Shown here: positions 27,386 to 37,341 of the stretch, in pieces
Layout of the letters: every line of letters begins with the position of its first letter
Position numbering within the stretch: position 1 is the stretch's first letter
Origin: an uncultured Eubacteriales bacterium
GTDB taxonomy: Bacteria; Bacillota; Clostridia; Lachnospirales; CAG-274
NCBI GenBank assembly: GCA_949738935.1
Contig: CATJCJ010000341.1
Location: 1 to 64,000 of the forward strand
Length of the DNA stretch: 64,000 bases
Direction of reading: 5' to 3'
Made by a program: the position numbers and the translations under genes
The notes under the pieces: generated by a model
Seen by the model: the letters and a program-made list of their open reading frames with translations, nothing else
What the model was told of the DNA's origin: nothing
The model's database searches: none

Positions 27386-28084
27386 CTAATCAATATTGAC
27401 TTGATAATCCATATCAAGAAATTCTCTGTCTTTTCGGGCTTTAAATCTTTGCTCAAAAAATATATATTTAAGAATTTTATCTTTTTCATCTTTGTCTAAG
27501 TCAAAAAAACGTGTTCTATATTGGTATTTAAAATTAGACTTTGGATATTCCTGTTTATGTAAAATACTGCCTTTAACAATCGCGCACTCATAATTTAAAG
27601 TTATAAAAAATTTAATATTCTCTCCCAAGTCAACATCCGCGTTCGAGAGAAAACGTATACCACCCTCTCCAAGGTCTTTAACCAACCCCTCAAAAAAACA
27701 ATTTTCCTCAGCATCAGAATTTTCTTCCGAAAATATCAAAAACCTAAGGGGCAAAACACAATCAAATCTAAAAAATTCTCGTCTTTGAATTTTTTCAATT
27801 TCAGAAATTGTTTGAACAATCATAAAATTAAAATCATTCATATAGACATATTCTTTTATAACGACACTATATTTAATAATGCCCATTTCCGTAATAAATG
27901 TAAAAGTATACTCCTCATCAACAGGAAGTTTAATAATTTTTCCATACATCATTGGTATATAAAGAAGCAGCTTTCCATCTCCATAATTTTCCTCAACCAA
28001 ACTTGTGTATTTAGCATTTTTGTCATTTTCAAGATTAAGAGAAATCTCAACTCTATTTCCTGTTTTAATAGTATATAAAGACAC
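27386..28084 (-). CDS. YcgR/PilZ-domain flagellar brake protein
   Basis: A 232-residue protein with an N-terminal YcgR-like barrel and a C-terminal PilZ domain. The c-di-GMP-binding motifs are QRREFFRFD near residue 105 (RxxxR type) and DLGEGGIRF near 150 (standing for D/NxSxxG, with Gly-Glu in place of Ser). Predicted to couple c-di-GMP to motor output. The start is GTG behind GGAGGCGG. The 100 bp to cheD hold a short CCGTA/TACGG hairpin but no gene. Confidence 0.8.
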   Translation of the reverse strand: MSLYTIKTGNRVEISLNLENDKNAKYTSLVEENYGDGKLLLYIPMMYGKIIKLPVDEEYTFTFITEMGIIKYSVVIKEYVYMNDFNFMIVQTISEIEKIQRREFFRFDCVLPLRFLIFSEENSDAEENCFFEGLVKDLGEGGIRFLSNADVDLGENIKFFITLNYECAIVKGSILHKQEYPKSNFKYQYRTRFFDLDKDEKDKILKYIFFEQRFKARKDREFLDMDYQVNID

Positions 28085-28096
28085 AATACCCGCCTC

Positions 28097-28984
28097 CTAA
28101 TTACCAAAAATATTAACCAGCCTTTTCATAAAACCTCGTATACCAGAAGTATCTGTTTCTTTTCCAACAGGAATATCCATAAGCCTGTTGCCTATCTTTT
28201 CAATAGCCTTTGTAAACTCACAATTAGGAAAGCATATTGTCGCCGGCTGCTGATGTTTAACGGCTTTAACCAAAAATCTATCATAGGGAATATATCCAAG
28301 ATTTTCTAAAGGAACTCCGAGAAACTTAGAAGATGCTCTTGATATTTTATTATATATCTCAATTCCCTCCTCATTATCGTCAACTCTGTTAACAACAATT
28401 TTAAAATCAGGAATATTTCCTCTGCTTTCCTCCTTAATTGTTTTTATAAGAGCGTAAGCGTCTGTCACTGATGTCGGCTCAGGAGTCGTAACAATAATAG
28501 TCTCATCAGACGCCTTAATAAAATTAACAACAGACTTTGAAATTCCAGCGCCTGTATCCACAATAATTATATCAGAAATAGCGTCAAGATAGGAAAAATT
28601 ATTAATAAAATAATTAAGTTGTTTTTCTGTAATATTCGAAAGCTCTTTAAGTCCCGAGCCCCCTGAAATAAATTTAATTCCCATGGGGCCATCTGTCAAA
28701 ACTTCCTCAACATCCTTTTCACCTCTAAGAACATCGGCAAGATTATATTTTGGCAAAATACCAAAAAGAACCTCAATATTTGCCAAGCCGAAATCAGCGT
28801 CAATAATAACAACTTTCTTATTAAATCTGCTAAACTGAATAGCAAGGTTTAAAGAAAAATTTGTTTTTCCAACACCGCCTTTACCGCTTGTAACAGTAAT
28901 AACTCTTGAAGAAAGCTCCGCTTTTTTATGTTCATAATTATTTTTATTAACTAAATTCCTCAAATTGTTAGCTTGGTCCATCAT
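28097..28984 (-). CDS. flhG: MinD-like ATPase FlhG (YlxH)
   Basis: A 295-residue ParA/MinD-type ATPase that sets flagellar number and position with FlhF. The deviant Walker A GKGGVGKTNFSLNLA is near residue 33, a DADFGLAN motif near 63, and the DTGAGIS motif near 142. A C-terminal amphipathic helix (GFMKRLVNIFG) may bind the membrane. It follows flhF by 5 bp, the conserved pair. Confidence 0.92.
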   Translation of the reverse strand: MMDQANNLRNLVNKNNYEHKKAELSSRVITVTSGKGGVGKTNFSLNLAIQFSRFNKKVVIIDADFGLANIEVLFGILPKYNLADVLRGEKDVEEVLTDGPMGIKFISGGSGLKELSNITEKQLNYFINNFSYLDAISDIIIVDTGAGISKSVVNFIKASDETIIVTTPEPTSVTDAYALIKTIKEESRGNIPDFKIVVNRVDDNEEGIEIYNKISRASSKFLGVPLENLGYIPYDRFLVKAVKHQQPATICFPNCEFTKAIEKIGNRLMDIPVGKETDTSGIRGFMKRLVNIFGN

Positions 28985-28989
28985 AGCGT

Positions 28990-30186
28990 TTACCTACTCC
29001 CTAATAAATCTTTGGCAATTTCCTCAGGTTTAATAACATCTATATCATCCGGAACATTTTGTCCGTTCGTAGCATAAGAAATTTCTTTTCCGGTTTCGTA
29101 ACAAATATTCAAAACCGAGCCAAGACATGATGTTTCATCAAGCTTAGTAAATATAATTCTAAAGTCAGCGATTTTCGAATAAGCGTCAATAATATTCAGC
29201 AAATCCTCATATTTTGTCGTAACACTCAAAACGAGATATATAATAGGGTCGGGTATAACATCCAAAAAAGATTTAAGCTCATTTAAATTCTCAGAATTCT
29301 TATGAGACCTCCCAGCCGTATCAATAAAAATAACATCATTAACAACTTTAAACTCATTTATTTTCTCAACAACATCCTCACTGTTATAAACAACCCCAAC
29401 TTCCGAATCAAGAATATCAGCGTAAGTCTTTAATTGCTCAACAGCCGCAATTCTATACGTGTCAGCCGTAATAAAGCCAACGTTCAAATGGTCTTTAAAA
29501 ATAAACTGAGAAGAAATCTTAGCGATAGTTGTTGTTTTTCCAACACCAGTAGGACCAATAAAGACAACATTTTTAGCGTAAGATTTACCTCTTTTCTCAA
29601 CTCTCAAAATTTTTGGCTCACCAAGTATGTTTATTATTCTATTATACACCACTTTTACAATTAAGTTAATATCCAAATTATCCAAATCTTCAATATTTTC
29701 AATATCTTCAAGTAAAACTTCCGAAATTTTTGGAGAAACCCCCTGCAAAGTCAGCTTTTCATAAAAAAATTGAAGCATAGCGTTATCATATTTACGAGAG
29801 CTATTAACATGATGGGATGAAACCGATAACTTAAGCATAACCTGTTCCAAAAGAACCTCTGTATCACTAAGCTTTTTTTCAAGTTCATTTATAGTCTGTC
29901 GCTGCTTTTCAATCTTCTTAGTATCTTGATTAGATTTCTCAAGAATTTTTTTATTAAAATCAGCGCCCTCATTTTTTGTTTTTTCCTCTTGAATATTATC
30001 TTTATTAGCAATGGGCTTATCCTCATAAGCGGCGGTAACCTCAACTCGAGGTTTTCTGAAAAAAGAAAATAACCCTCTTGGCTGAATTTTTTTTATATTC
30101 AAAATTACAGCGTCCATACCAAGCTCATTTTTAACCATTTCAATAGCCTGCTGTTCGGTAACAGCCTCAAATTTTTTCATTTTCAT
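28990..30186 (-). CDS. flhF: SRP-type GTPase FlhF
   Basis: A 398-residue SIMIBI GTPase guiding flagellar placement. The N-terminal B domain is charged (Lys/Glu linker, about residues 75-115), then N and G domains with G1 GPTGVGKTTTIAKI near residue 210, DTAGRSHKN near 290 and TKLDETS near 350. The start codon overlaps the flhA stop (ATGA). Length and order are normal. Confidence 0.93.
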   Translation of the reverse strand: MKMKKFEAVTEQQAIEMVKNELGMDAVILNIKKIQPRGLFSFFRKPRVEVTAAYEDKPIANKDNIQEEKTKNEGADFNKKILEKSNQDTKKIEKQRQTINELEKKLSDTEVLLEQVMLKLSVSSHHVNSSRKYDNAMLQFFYEKLTLQGVSPKISEVLLEDIENIEDLDNLDINLIVKVVYNRIINILGEPKILRVEKRGKSYAKNVVFIGPTGVGKTTTIAKISSQFIFKDHLNVGFITADTYRIAAVEQLKTYADILDSEVGVVYNSEDVVEKINEFKVVNDVIFIDTAGRSHKNSENLNELKSFLDVIPDPIIYLVLSVTTKYEDLLNIIDAYSKIADFRIIFTKLDETSCLGSVLNICYETGKEISYATNGQNVPDDIDVIKPEEIAKDLLGSR

Positions 30187-32219
30187 GCTATACCCACCAT
30201 TCCAATAGACTGAATTTCAGCGTTAGGTTCAATTTCATTAAAAGATAAAACAACCAAATCAGGAGCCACCTGTTCAACAAGTCTTTTAAAATAAATTCTC
30301 ACAATAGGTGAAGTAAGAATAATCGGCTGAAGTCCAAGCGAAGTAAGCTTAGCAATTTCCCTGTTAAGACTTGCGAAAATCATTTGAGTTCTATCCGGGT
30401 CCATAGAAATATAAGAACCATGCTCTGTCTGCTGAACTCCATCTCTTATTTCCTGCTCAATCTGAGGGTCAAGAGTAATAACCTTATTATTAGTTTCCTC
30501 ACCAAAATACTTTTGAGAAATAGACCTTCTCAAAGATTGTCTGACATATTCCGTAAGCATATCGGTATCTCTGGTAAGCTGAGAATAATCAGCCAAAGTT
30601 TCAAGTATAGTAACCAAATCCCTTATAGAAACACCCTCATTTAAAAGATTAGCGAGAACCTTTTGAACATCACCAATAGACATTTGTTTTGGAATAAGCT
30701 CATCAATAAGAACGGGATGATTTTCTTTTATATTTTCCACAAGATTTTGAACATCTTGTCTGCTTAAAAGTTCATGAAGATTATTTCTTATAACCTCAGT
30801 CAAGTGAGTAGCGATAATAGCCGGTGGGTCAACAACGGTATACCCAAAAGCCTCCGCCCTTTCTCTTTGCGACTCAGAAATCCACAGAGCAGGAAGACCA
30901 AGATAAGGCTCAACAGTTTCAATACCATCAATTTCCTCCTCAACATAACCGGGGTTCATAGCCATATAATGGTCAAACATAATCTCACCGCCGGCCACAT
31001 CAACACCTTTTATCAATATCCTATATTGATTTGGGCTAAGTTTTATGTCATCTCTAAGACGAATAACAGGAACAACAGCGCCAAGTTCAAGAGCGATTTG
31101 CCGTCTAATCATAACAACTCGGTCAAGAAGGTCTCCGCCCTGATTATTATCAACAAGAGGAATAAGTCCATACCCAAATATAAGCAAAATAGGGTCGACA
31201 TTTAAAAGAGTAATAACATTTTCAGGTTTTCTGATTTCCTCAACCTCCGAATCATCAGTAGTAATTTCAGTTTCAATAGCGGCAACTTTTTGAGCTCTGT
31301 CCAAAGCATATCCACAGTATAAAAGCAAAATTCCAAAAGGAACAAAAAAATACATAGGAAGCGGAGTAAAAATACCTAAGAATATCATAACGGCACCGGC
31401 AATATACAAAGTAATCGGCTTAGCGAAAAGCTGACCAGCGATTTGACCGCTTATATTAGTATCATCAGTGGCTTTTGTAACAAGAACACCAGTAGCCGTC
31501 GAAATCATAAGCGCCGGAATTTGACCAACCAAGCCGTCTCCAATAGTCATAAGAGTAAACTGTGAGGCAGCCTCACTAAAAGTTTTACCCATACTAAGCA
31601 TACCAATAGATATACCGCCAATTAAATTTATAAATGTAATAAGAATACCGGCTATAGCGTCTCCCTTAACAAATTTCGTGGCACCATCCATAGAACCAAA
31701 AAAGCTAGCCTCATCCTGAATTTCCTTACGTCTTGCCTTAGCCTCATCCTCAGTAATAAGACCCGTATTAAGGTCAGCGTCAATAGCCATTTGTTTACCA
31801 GGCATAGCGTCAAGGGTAAAACGCGCCGTTACTTCAGCAACCCTGTCAGAACCTTTGGTAATAACCATAAAATTTACAATAACAATAATAGCGAATATAA
31901 TAATGCCAACCGTCATGTCACCGCCTGCGACAAACCCGCCAAAAGTATTAACGACCTCACCAGCATATCCTTGTCCAAGAATAAGACGAGTCGAGCAAAT
32001 ATTAAGAGCGATTCTAAACAAAGTCGTAATCAAAAGCAATGTAGGAAACATAGACATCTCAAGAGACTTTTTTGAGTAAATCGAGTTCATCAAAATCAAT
32101 AATGACAAAAAAATGTTTATCATAAACAAAAAGTCCAAAAGTCCTGCCGGAGGTGGAACCAATATAATAAGAATAATTGCAACAATAAACACTCCAAGAA
32201 GCATTTCGCGAATTTTCAT
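30183..32219 (-). CDS. flhA: flagellar export apparatus protein FlhA
   Basis: A 678-residue export-gate protein. About eight transmembrane helices span the first 320 residues, including the conserved cytoplasmic loop with TLDAMPGKQMAIDADL near residue 145. A large cytoplasmic domain forms the nonameric ring. A 96-bp gap to flhB holds no gene or clear promoter. Confidence 0.96.
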   Translation of the reverse strand: MKIREMLLGVFIVAIILIILVPPPAGLLDFLFMINIFLSLLILMNSIYSKKSLEMSMFPTLLLITTLFRIALNICSTRLILGQGYAGEVVNTFGGFVAGGDMTVGIIIFAIIVIVNFMVITKGSDRVAEVTARFTLDAMPGKQMAIDADLNTGLITEDEAKARRKEIQDEASFFGSMDGATKFVKGDAIAGILITFINLIGGISIGMLSMGKTFSEAASQFTLMTIGDGLVGQIPALMISTATGVLVTKATDDTNISGQIAGQLFAKPITLYIAGAVMIFLGIFTPLPMYFFVPFGILLLYCGYALDRAQKVAAIETEITTDDSEVEEIRKPENVITLLNVDPILLIFGYGLIPLVDNNQGGDLLDRVVMIRRQIALELGAVVPVIRLRDDIKLSPNQYRILIKGVDVAGGEIMFDHYMAMNPGYVEEEIDGIETVEPYLGLPALWISESQRERAEAFGYTVVDPPAIIATHLTEVIRNNLHELLSRQDVQNLVENIKENHPVLIDELIPKQMSIGDVQKVLANLLNEGVSIRDLVTILETLADYSQLTRDTDMLTEYVRQSLRRSISQKYFGEETNNKVITLDPQIEQEIRDGVQQTEHGSYISMDPDRTQMIFASLNREIAKLTSLGLQPIILTSPIVRIYFKRLVEQVAPDLVVLSFNEIEPNAEIQSIGMVGIA

Positions 32220-32315
32220 ATTAAAACTCCTTTTCTTTATTAATAAAAACTCAATACAGGCTTTTAAACCTCAACAAACAAATAAAAACCAAAATAATTT
32301 AAAAATATCAACAAT

Positions 32316-33434
32316 TTAATTTAACTTCTTATTTTTAAGATTATAAACAAAAGCCAAAACATCCGCAACAGCTTGATATAACTCCGGCGGAATTTGCCTC
32401 CCAACATCAACAGTGTTATACAAAGCTCTTGCCAAAGGTCTGTTCTCAACAATTTCAACATCGTTATCCTTTGCAATTTCCTTAATACGTCTTGCCAAAT
32501 GGTCAACACCTTTCGCCAAAACAATAGGAGCGTCGGCTTTTTCTTTATCATATTTAAGAGCGACGGCATAATGAGTGGGATTAGTAATAATAACATCGGC
32601 GTCAGGAACCTGCTGCATCATACGACGCATAGAAGCCTGCCTCATTTTTTGTTTAATCTGCCCCTTAACTTGAGGGTCTCCCTCAACGTTCTTATACTCA
32701 TCTTTAACCTCTTGTTTACTCATCTTAAGTTTTTTAATATGAGACCTTTTTTGATAAATGAAGTCAGCGGCAGCGATAATAACAAAATAACAGCCAATTT
32801 TTATTCCCAAATCAACGCATAAATCACCAACATATATAAATCCTTTTGAGACGTTCATAAACATTAAAGTTTTTATAATAGGAAGCTCATCAACAACCCC
32901 AACATAAACCACATAAATCACAAAAAACAATTTTATAAGCGATTTAATAAACTCAACCAAAGTTCTAACTGAAAACATTCTTTTAATACCATTTAATGGG
33001 CTTAAATTGCTCAATTTGGGTTTTAATGGTTCCGCCGTTGGATGCCATCCAACCTGCATAACGTTTGTAGCGACACCCAAAATAATTATAACAATGAATA
33101 TAGGCAAGCAAATAAAAAAAATCTTACCAAGCAAAAACAATATAAATTGAATCATATACTGTTTTTCAAAAATAACATCAATATCCTCAATGAGAGAAAA
33201 ATTGTACATAATAATCTCAGCCGAACCGTCATACATATATCCGGCAAAAATTTTAATAGAAAGAAAACCGAATATGAGCAAAATAGCCGTGGCGATTTCC
33301 TTACTCATAGCAACCTGACCCTGCTCTCTAGCCTTTTCAAGCTTTTTAGGAGTAGGCTGCTCAGTTTTCTCACCATCATCAAAAAAATGAAGATTTATGT
33401 CAATATATAATTTTTTTCCTTTTTCAAACTTCAT
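32316..33434 (-). CDS. flhB: flagellar export switch protein FlhB
   Basis: A 372-residue protein with four transmembrane helices and a cytoplasmic domain with the self-cleaving motif NPTHYAV near residue 285. Cleavage between Asn and Pro switches export from hook to filament substrates. The N-terminus carries the typical EKTEQPTPKKLEKAREQGQV. Its start overlaps the fliR stop. Confidence 0.96.
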   Translation of the reverse strand: MKFEKGKKLYIDINLHFFDDGEKTEQPTPKKLEKAREQGQVAMSKEIATAILLIFGFLSIKIFAGYMYDGSAEIIMYNFSLIEDIDVIFEKQYMIQFILFLLGKIFFICLPIFIVIIILGVATNVMQVGWHPTAEPLKPKLSNLSPLNGIKRMFSVRTLVEFIKSLIKLFFVIYVVYVGVVDELPIIKTLMFMNVSKGFIYVGDLCVDLGIKIGCYFVIIAAADFIYQKRSHIKKLKMSKQEVKDEYKNVEGDPQVKGQIKQKMRQASMRRMMQQVPDADVIITNPTHYAVALKYDKEKADAPIVLAKGVDHLARRIKEIAKDNDVEIVENRPLARALYNTVDVGRQIPPELYQAVADVLAFVYNLKNKKLN

Positions 33435-34234
33435 GGCATCATAACCTTTATAACATTAAGTACAGCATCGGAAATTTCCTTATAAAAAACATTAGAAACT
33501 CCTCTAAGCATAGGAGAAACAATCATAATAACTATCAACCCGATAAAGACTTTGGCAGGCATACCTACAACAAAAACATTTATTTGAGGAACAGTTTTTG
33601 TAAGCACACCCAAGACTAAATCAGAAATCAAAATGACAGCTATAACAGGTAAAGCGACAGAAAATCCAATAGCGAAAAAATCAACCGCCAATCCCATAAG
33701 AACAGAAACCAACTCACCATTTTGAAATATTTTTCCCGCTCCCAAAGGAATAGCCTTATAACTGTAAAATAAAGATTTAATAATCAAATGATGCCCATTT
33801 GTGACTATCATCAAAACGCATAACGCAAAATAATATAAATTACCTGTAATAGGAACTTGTTCCTGCGTAATAGGATCAAAAACACTAACCATAGAAAATC
33901 CAATCTGCTGATCTGTAAAATGACCGGCAAGATACGAAATATTAAGAACAAGATAAACAACATATCCAATAGTTAAACCAATAATAAATTCTTTAAAAAT
34001 TAAAGCTCCATATCCCAAAACACTGTCAACGTATTCAACCTCTGTTATATTTCCCGAATAAAGAACAATACCGGTCAAAGCCAACGCGAATCCTATTTTC
34101 GCCATAGACGGAATCTGTCTTCCGCCAATAATCGGCGTAATAACAATGGTTCCGAAAATTCTAACAAAAACAAGAATAAACATATCCGCGTTTGAGAAAA
34201 TCTCAACCAAAGCAGCAGCATTTGAAGATTCCAT
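33431..34234 (-). CDS. fliR: flagellar export protein FliR
   Basis: A 267-residue integral membrane component of the export gate with about six transmembrane helices, encoded between fliQ and flhB as usual. The N-terminal FVRIFGTIVITPIIGG stretch and the C-terminal PQINVFVVGMPAKVFIG motif are characteristic. ATG follows AAAGAGGCG. Confidence 0.93.
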   Translation of the reverse strand: MESSNAAALVEIFSNADMFILVFVRIFGTIVITPIIGGRQIPSMAKIGFALALTGIVLYSGNITEVEYVDSVLGYGALIFKEFIIGLTIGYVVYLVLNISYLAGHFTDQQIGFSMVSVFDPITQEQVPITGNLYYFALCVLMIVTNGHHLIIKSLFYSYKAIPLGAGKIFQNGELVSVLMGLAVDFFAIGFSVALPVIAVILISDLVLGVLTKTVPQINVFVVGMPAKVFIGLIVIMIVSPMLRGVSNVFYKEISDAVLNVIKVMMP

Positions 34235-34249
34235 AAAACGCCTCTTTTC

Positions 34250-34519
34250 TTACTGTATAAATTTTGAAAAATCCGAGTACAGATTTAAAAATAAATCCTG
34301 AAGAGTAGTAAGCATAAAAGCGCCAAAAATAACCAGTGAAATAAAAATAGCCAAAATCTTCGCTATAAAAGCGAGCGTTTGTTCATTAATAGACGTAATG
34401 GTTTGGAATATACTAACAATAAGACCAATAACAAGTCCCATAAGTAAAGGAGGCGCCGATGCGAAAATAATGGCCTTTAATGTTTCTTGTACAACAGTAA
34501 TAACTGTATCCTGTGACAC
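34250..34519 (-). CDS. fliQ: flagellar export protein FliQ
   Basis: An 89-residue, two-helix membrane protein of the export gate. The stretch GLVIGLIVSIFQTITSINEQ is the family hallmark. The start is GTG at 34519 behind GAGGGGGA. It lies between fliP and fliR. Confidence 0.95.
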   Translation of the reverse strand: MSQDTVITVVQETLKAIIFASAPPLLMGLVIGLIVSIFQTITSINEQTLAFIAKILAIFISLVIFGAFMLTTLQDLFLNLYSDFSKFIQ

Positions 34520-34531
34520 TTACATTCCCCC

Positions 34532-35311
34532 TCACCTAAATGTTTTCATAAGATTGCCCACAACAAGATTCCATCCATCAACCAAAATAAACAACAATAG
34601 CTTAAACGGAGCTGAAATCAAAGCGGGAGGAAGCATCATCATACCCATAGCCATCAAAGTCGAAGCGACAACCATATCAATAGCGATAAAAGGTATATAT
34701 AGCACAAAACCAATTTTAAAACCTTTTGTTATTTCCCCAAGAATAAAAGCCGGGATAAGGACAGAATTAGGAATCTCATCCCTATTTTCATAAGTCTCAT
34801 CCCCTGAGATATCGGCAAAAAGTTTAAGGTCTTTGTTTTCAACCTGTTTAAACATAAATTCCCTAATAGGCTCCATAGACCTATCAACAAATTCCTCTTG
34901 ACTAATCTGTCCCTCAGAATAAGGAGTAAAAGCTTCCTCACTTATCTTAGCAATAGTAGGGCTCATAACAAAAAATGTTAAAAACAACGCCAATCCAATC
35001 AAAATTTGATTTGGAGGCATTTGTTGAGTACCAAGAGCGGCTCGCAAAAAATGAAGAGTAATAATAATTCTAGTAAAAGAAGTAAGCAAAATAATAAGAG
35101 ACGGAGCTAATGTTAAAACAGCAATCAATAAAAGAACCTGCAGTGTAGAAGCGGTAGCCTCAGTACCACTCTCACCGTTAACGTTTATATCAATATTAGG
35201 CAAAGTCCCCAATATTTCATTGTCCGCAAAAACAAATGAATCAAGGGCAAACAGTGTTCCAAGAACAATAATACCACAAATAATAAACTTAAATAAATTT
35301 TTCTTGCACAT
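34532..35311 (-). CDS. fliP: flagellar export protein FliP
   Basis: A 259-residue membrane protein with a cleavable N-terminal signal peptide (hydrophobic residues about 7-28, then FAD), then four membrane segments. Family motifs are LTSFTRIIITLHFLR near residue 82 and the C-terminal SAPFKLLLFILVDGW. It forms the FliP5-FliQ4-FliR1 export gate. Confidence 0.95.
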   Translation of the reverse strand: MCKKNLFKFIICGIIVLGTLFALDSFVFADNEILGTLPNIDINVNGESGTEATASTLQVLLLIAVLTLAPSLIILLTSFTRIIITLHFLRAALGTQQMPPNQILIGLALFLTFFVMSPTIAKISEEAFTPYSEGQISQEEFVDRSMEPIREFMFKQVENKDLKLFADISGDETYENRDEIPNSVLIPAFILGEITKGFKIGFVLYIPFIAIDMVVASTLMAMGMMMLPPALISAPFKLLLFILVDGWNLVVGNLMKTFR

Positions 35312-35328
35312 AAAATTTTCGCTCCAAT

Positions 35329-35748
35329 TTATTTTTCATCTTTCTTATCATTATCTTTATTTTTGTTAAAATACTCTTGAAAATACTTTTCAAAAGGAAA
35401 CTTAACCTGTTCAGACTCATACTTCGGAACATCATTTTCATCAATTTCGGTAATATAAGTAATTTTCTCTTTAGAAACACCAATCAAAAAATATCTCTCA
35501 CCGGCTTTTATAAGCTGAACAGAATTACTTCCGCCAACAGGCAAAGTAGAAACAATGCTTATAAAATTATTCTTTCTCAAGCCCATTTTGGCGGAAGCAA
35601 TCCATTTAGTCGAAAAATAAGCAAGAAACAATATACCAACAAAAACAACAATCAAGAGAAAAAACTGGCCTATCAGCCCAAATGTTGAAGACCAGTCGCT
35701 CTCACTATCTATTTGAGACTGTAAACAAATTATGTATTCAAAAAACAT
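35329..35748 (-). CDS. fliO: flagellar biosynthetic protein FliO (FliZ)
   Basis: A 139-residue FliO-family protein, assisting FliP assembly. It has one transmembrane helix (about residues 25-47) and a small beta-rich cytoplasmic part with GLRKNNFISIVSTLPVGG and ERYFLIGVS. Sequence identity in this family is low, so the name depends partly on position between cheY and fliP. Confidence 0.82.
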   Translation of the reverse strand: MFFEYIICLQSQIDSESDWSSTFGLIGQFFLLIVVFVGILFLAYFSTKWIASAKMGLRKNNFISIVSTLPVGGSNSVQLIKAGERYFLIGVSKEKITYITEIDENDVPKYESEQVKFPFEKYFQEYFNKNKDNDKKDEK

Positions 35749-35756
35749 AACAAAAA

Positions 35757-36122
35757 CTAACCTATAACCTTTTTAACAGCTTCCAAAACTCTGTCCGGCT
35801 GGAATGGTTTAACAATAAAGTCTCTCGCCCCGGCTTGAATTGACTCAATAACCATAGCTTGTTGTCCCATAGCTGAACACATAATAATAAGCGCGCTGCC
35901 ATCTTCAGCCTTAATAGCCTTAGCCGCCTGAATACCATCCATTTCCGGCATGGTTATATCCATAATAACCAAAGTCGGCTTAAGCTCTTTATATTTTTCC
36001 AAAGCTTTAGCCCCATTTTCAGCCTCACCAATAACATTATAACCATTTTTAACCAAAATGTCTTTAAGCATCATTCTCATAAACGCAGCGTCATCTACCA
36101 ATAAAATATTTTTATCTGCCAT
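35757..36122 (-). CDS. cheY: chemotaxis response regulator CheY
   Basis: A 121-residue single-domain receiver, binding FliM/FliY at the switch when phosphorylated. The acidic pair is D10/D11 in LLVDDAAFMR, the phosphorylated Asp is about 55 in VIMDITMPEMDG, and the conserved Lys is near 105 in FIVKPFQ. ATG follows AAGGAGTGA. It lies between fliY, its likely phosphatase, and fliO. Confidence 0.94.
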   Translation of the reverse strand: MADKNILLVDDAAFMRMMLKDILVKNGYNVIGEAENGAKALEKYKELKPTLVIMDITMPEMDGIQAAKAIKAEDGSALIIMCSAMGQQAMVIESIQAGARDFIVKPFQPDRVLEAVKKVIG

Positions 36123-36152
36123 CTTTTATTCACTCCTTGTTTTTATATAAAA

Positions 36153-37337
36153 TTAAATTCTTTCTTCAACACTTACAATGTCTGTCAATCTAATACCAAA
36201 ATTCTCATCAATAACAACAACCTCGCCTTTAGCGATATGTTTGCCATTAACCAATATATCAATAGGTTCTCCCGCAAGCTTATCAAGCTCAACAACAGTT
36301 CCTGGAGAAAACTCAAGAATCTCTTTAATAAGCTTATGAGTTCTTCCAAGTTCAACTGTAATTTCAAGGGGAACATCCATAATTATGCCAATATTTTCTT
36401 TTTGCTGCATAACAGCCGATACATCAAAATTTTGGAATTGAGCCGGCTGAACATTAACATTAGGCATAGGCTGCTGATACATCTGCTGTGGCATAGGCTG
36501 CTGATACATTTGCTGTGGCATAGGCTGCTGATACATCTGCTGTGGCATAGGCTGCTGAACCGGTTGCTGTGGCATAGGCGGCGGAGCCTGTTGCATAGGC
36601 GGTTCTGGCGGCGCTGGCGCTGGTTCTGGCTCTGGTGCTGCTGGTTCTGTGTTCATTCCGTTTTTCAGAGAATTTACCATATCCAAAGCAAAATTAACAG
36701 GAAGTATTTGCATAATCTCACTATCAATTAATGTTCCTACTTCCATTCTGAAACAAGTAGCAACAATAGGGTCTTCCTCAAAACCCAATTGCTCAAAAAA
36801 GCTATCGTCATTAAAATCAAGAACAAAAGCGTTCGGAGTATCTATATCAATTTTCATATTAAGCATAGATGAAAGCGAAGTCGCGGAAGAACCAACCATT
36901 TGATTCATAGCCTCAGCGATAGCGCTCAAATCAAGCTCTGAAAGCTCCTTATCCGGGTCAATTTCTCCTGTCCCGCCCATCATAAGGTCGGCTATTATCA
37001 TAACATCAAGTTGCTTAAGAACAAGAACATTCGCTCCGACAAGCCCCTCCTTATAACCAACTTTAATTCCAACACAAGGCCTGTCATATCTGTCCGCAAG
37101 TTCTTTCCAACTAAACACGGAAACTTTTGGAGTTGTTATATTAACCTTTTGGTTGAGCAAAGCGAACAAAGTTGTTGCCGCTGTACCCATACTAATATTA
37201 CCAATCTCCCCCAAAATATCTTTATCTTCATTTGAAACATTATCCAATGAAGCAGCTGAGGAATCTTCCCCTTCGAGATTGTTCTGAGCGTCACCTAAAA
37301 GAGCGTTTATCTCATCTTGAGAAAGCATATCTCCCAT
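36153..37337 (-). CDS. fliY: flagellar switch and CheY-P phosphatase FliY
   Basis: A 394-residue switch protein. The N-terminal CheY-P-binding motif MLSQDEINALL is followed by a CheC-like phosphatase domain with two active-site helices (ILGEIGNISMGTAATTL near residue 42 and AIAEAMNQMVGSSATSL near 145). Next is a Pro/Gln-rich linker, then a C-terminal FliN domain (DVPLEITVELGRTHKL). The linker contains four 9-residue repeats of the type MPQQMYQQP, coded by tandem 27-bp units. ATG follows AAAGGAGGAG. Confidence 0.94.
   Translation of the reverse strand: MGDMLSQDEINALLGDAQNNLEGEDSSAASLDNVSNEDKDILGEIGNISMGTAATTLFALLNQKVNITTPKVSVFSWKELADRYDRPCVGIKVGYKEGLVGANVLVLKQLDVMIIADLMMGGTGEIDPDKELSELDLSAIAEAMNQMVGSSATSLSSMLNMKIDIDTPNAFVLDFNDDSFFEQLGFEEDPIVATCFRMEVGTLIDSEIMQILPVNFALDMVNSLKNGMNTEPAAPEPEPAPAPPEPPMQQAPPPMPQQPVQQPMPQQMYQQPMPQQMYQQPMPQQMYQQPMPNVNVQPAQFQNFDVSAVMQQKENIGIIMDVPLEITVELGRTHKLIKEILEFSPGTVVELDKLAGEPIDILVNGKHIAKGEVVVIDENFGIRLTDIVSVEERI
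36463..36570. repeat. 27-bp tandem repeat inside fliY
   Basis: Four consecutive 27-bp units; the first three are nearly identical and the fourth is diverged. In frame they encode MPQQMYQQP repeats in the FliY linker. Copy number changes would keep the frame and alter linker length by 9 residues per unit. Confidence 0.9.
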
Positions 37338-37341
37338 AAAG

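Noticed and set aside
36463-36570. Regular repeats that could suggest a CRISPR array
   Set aside because: Units are contiguous without spacers and stay in the fliY reading frame.
36237-36731. Open frame with repeated HRLLIHLLW motif on the + strand
   Set aside because: It is the complement of the 27-bp tandem repeats in fliY, not a separate repeat protein.
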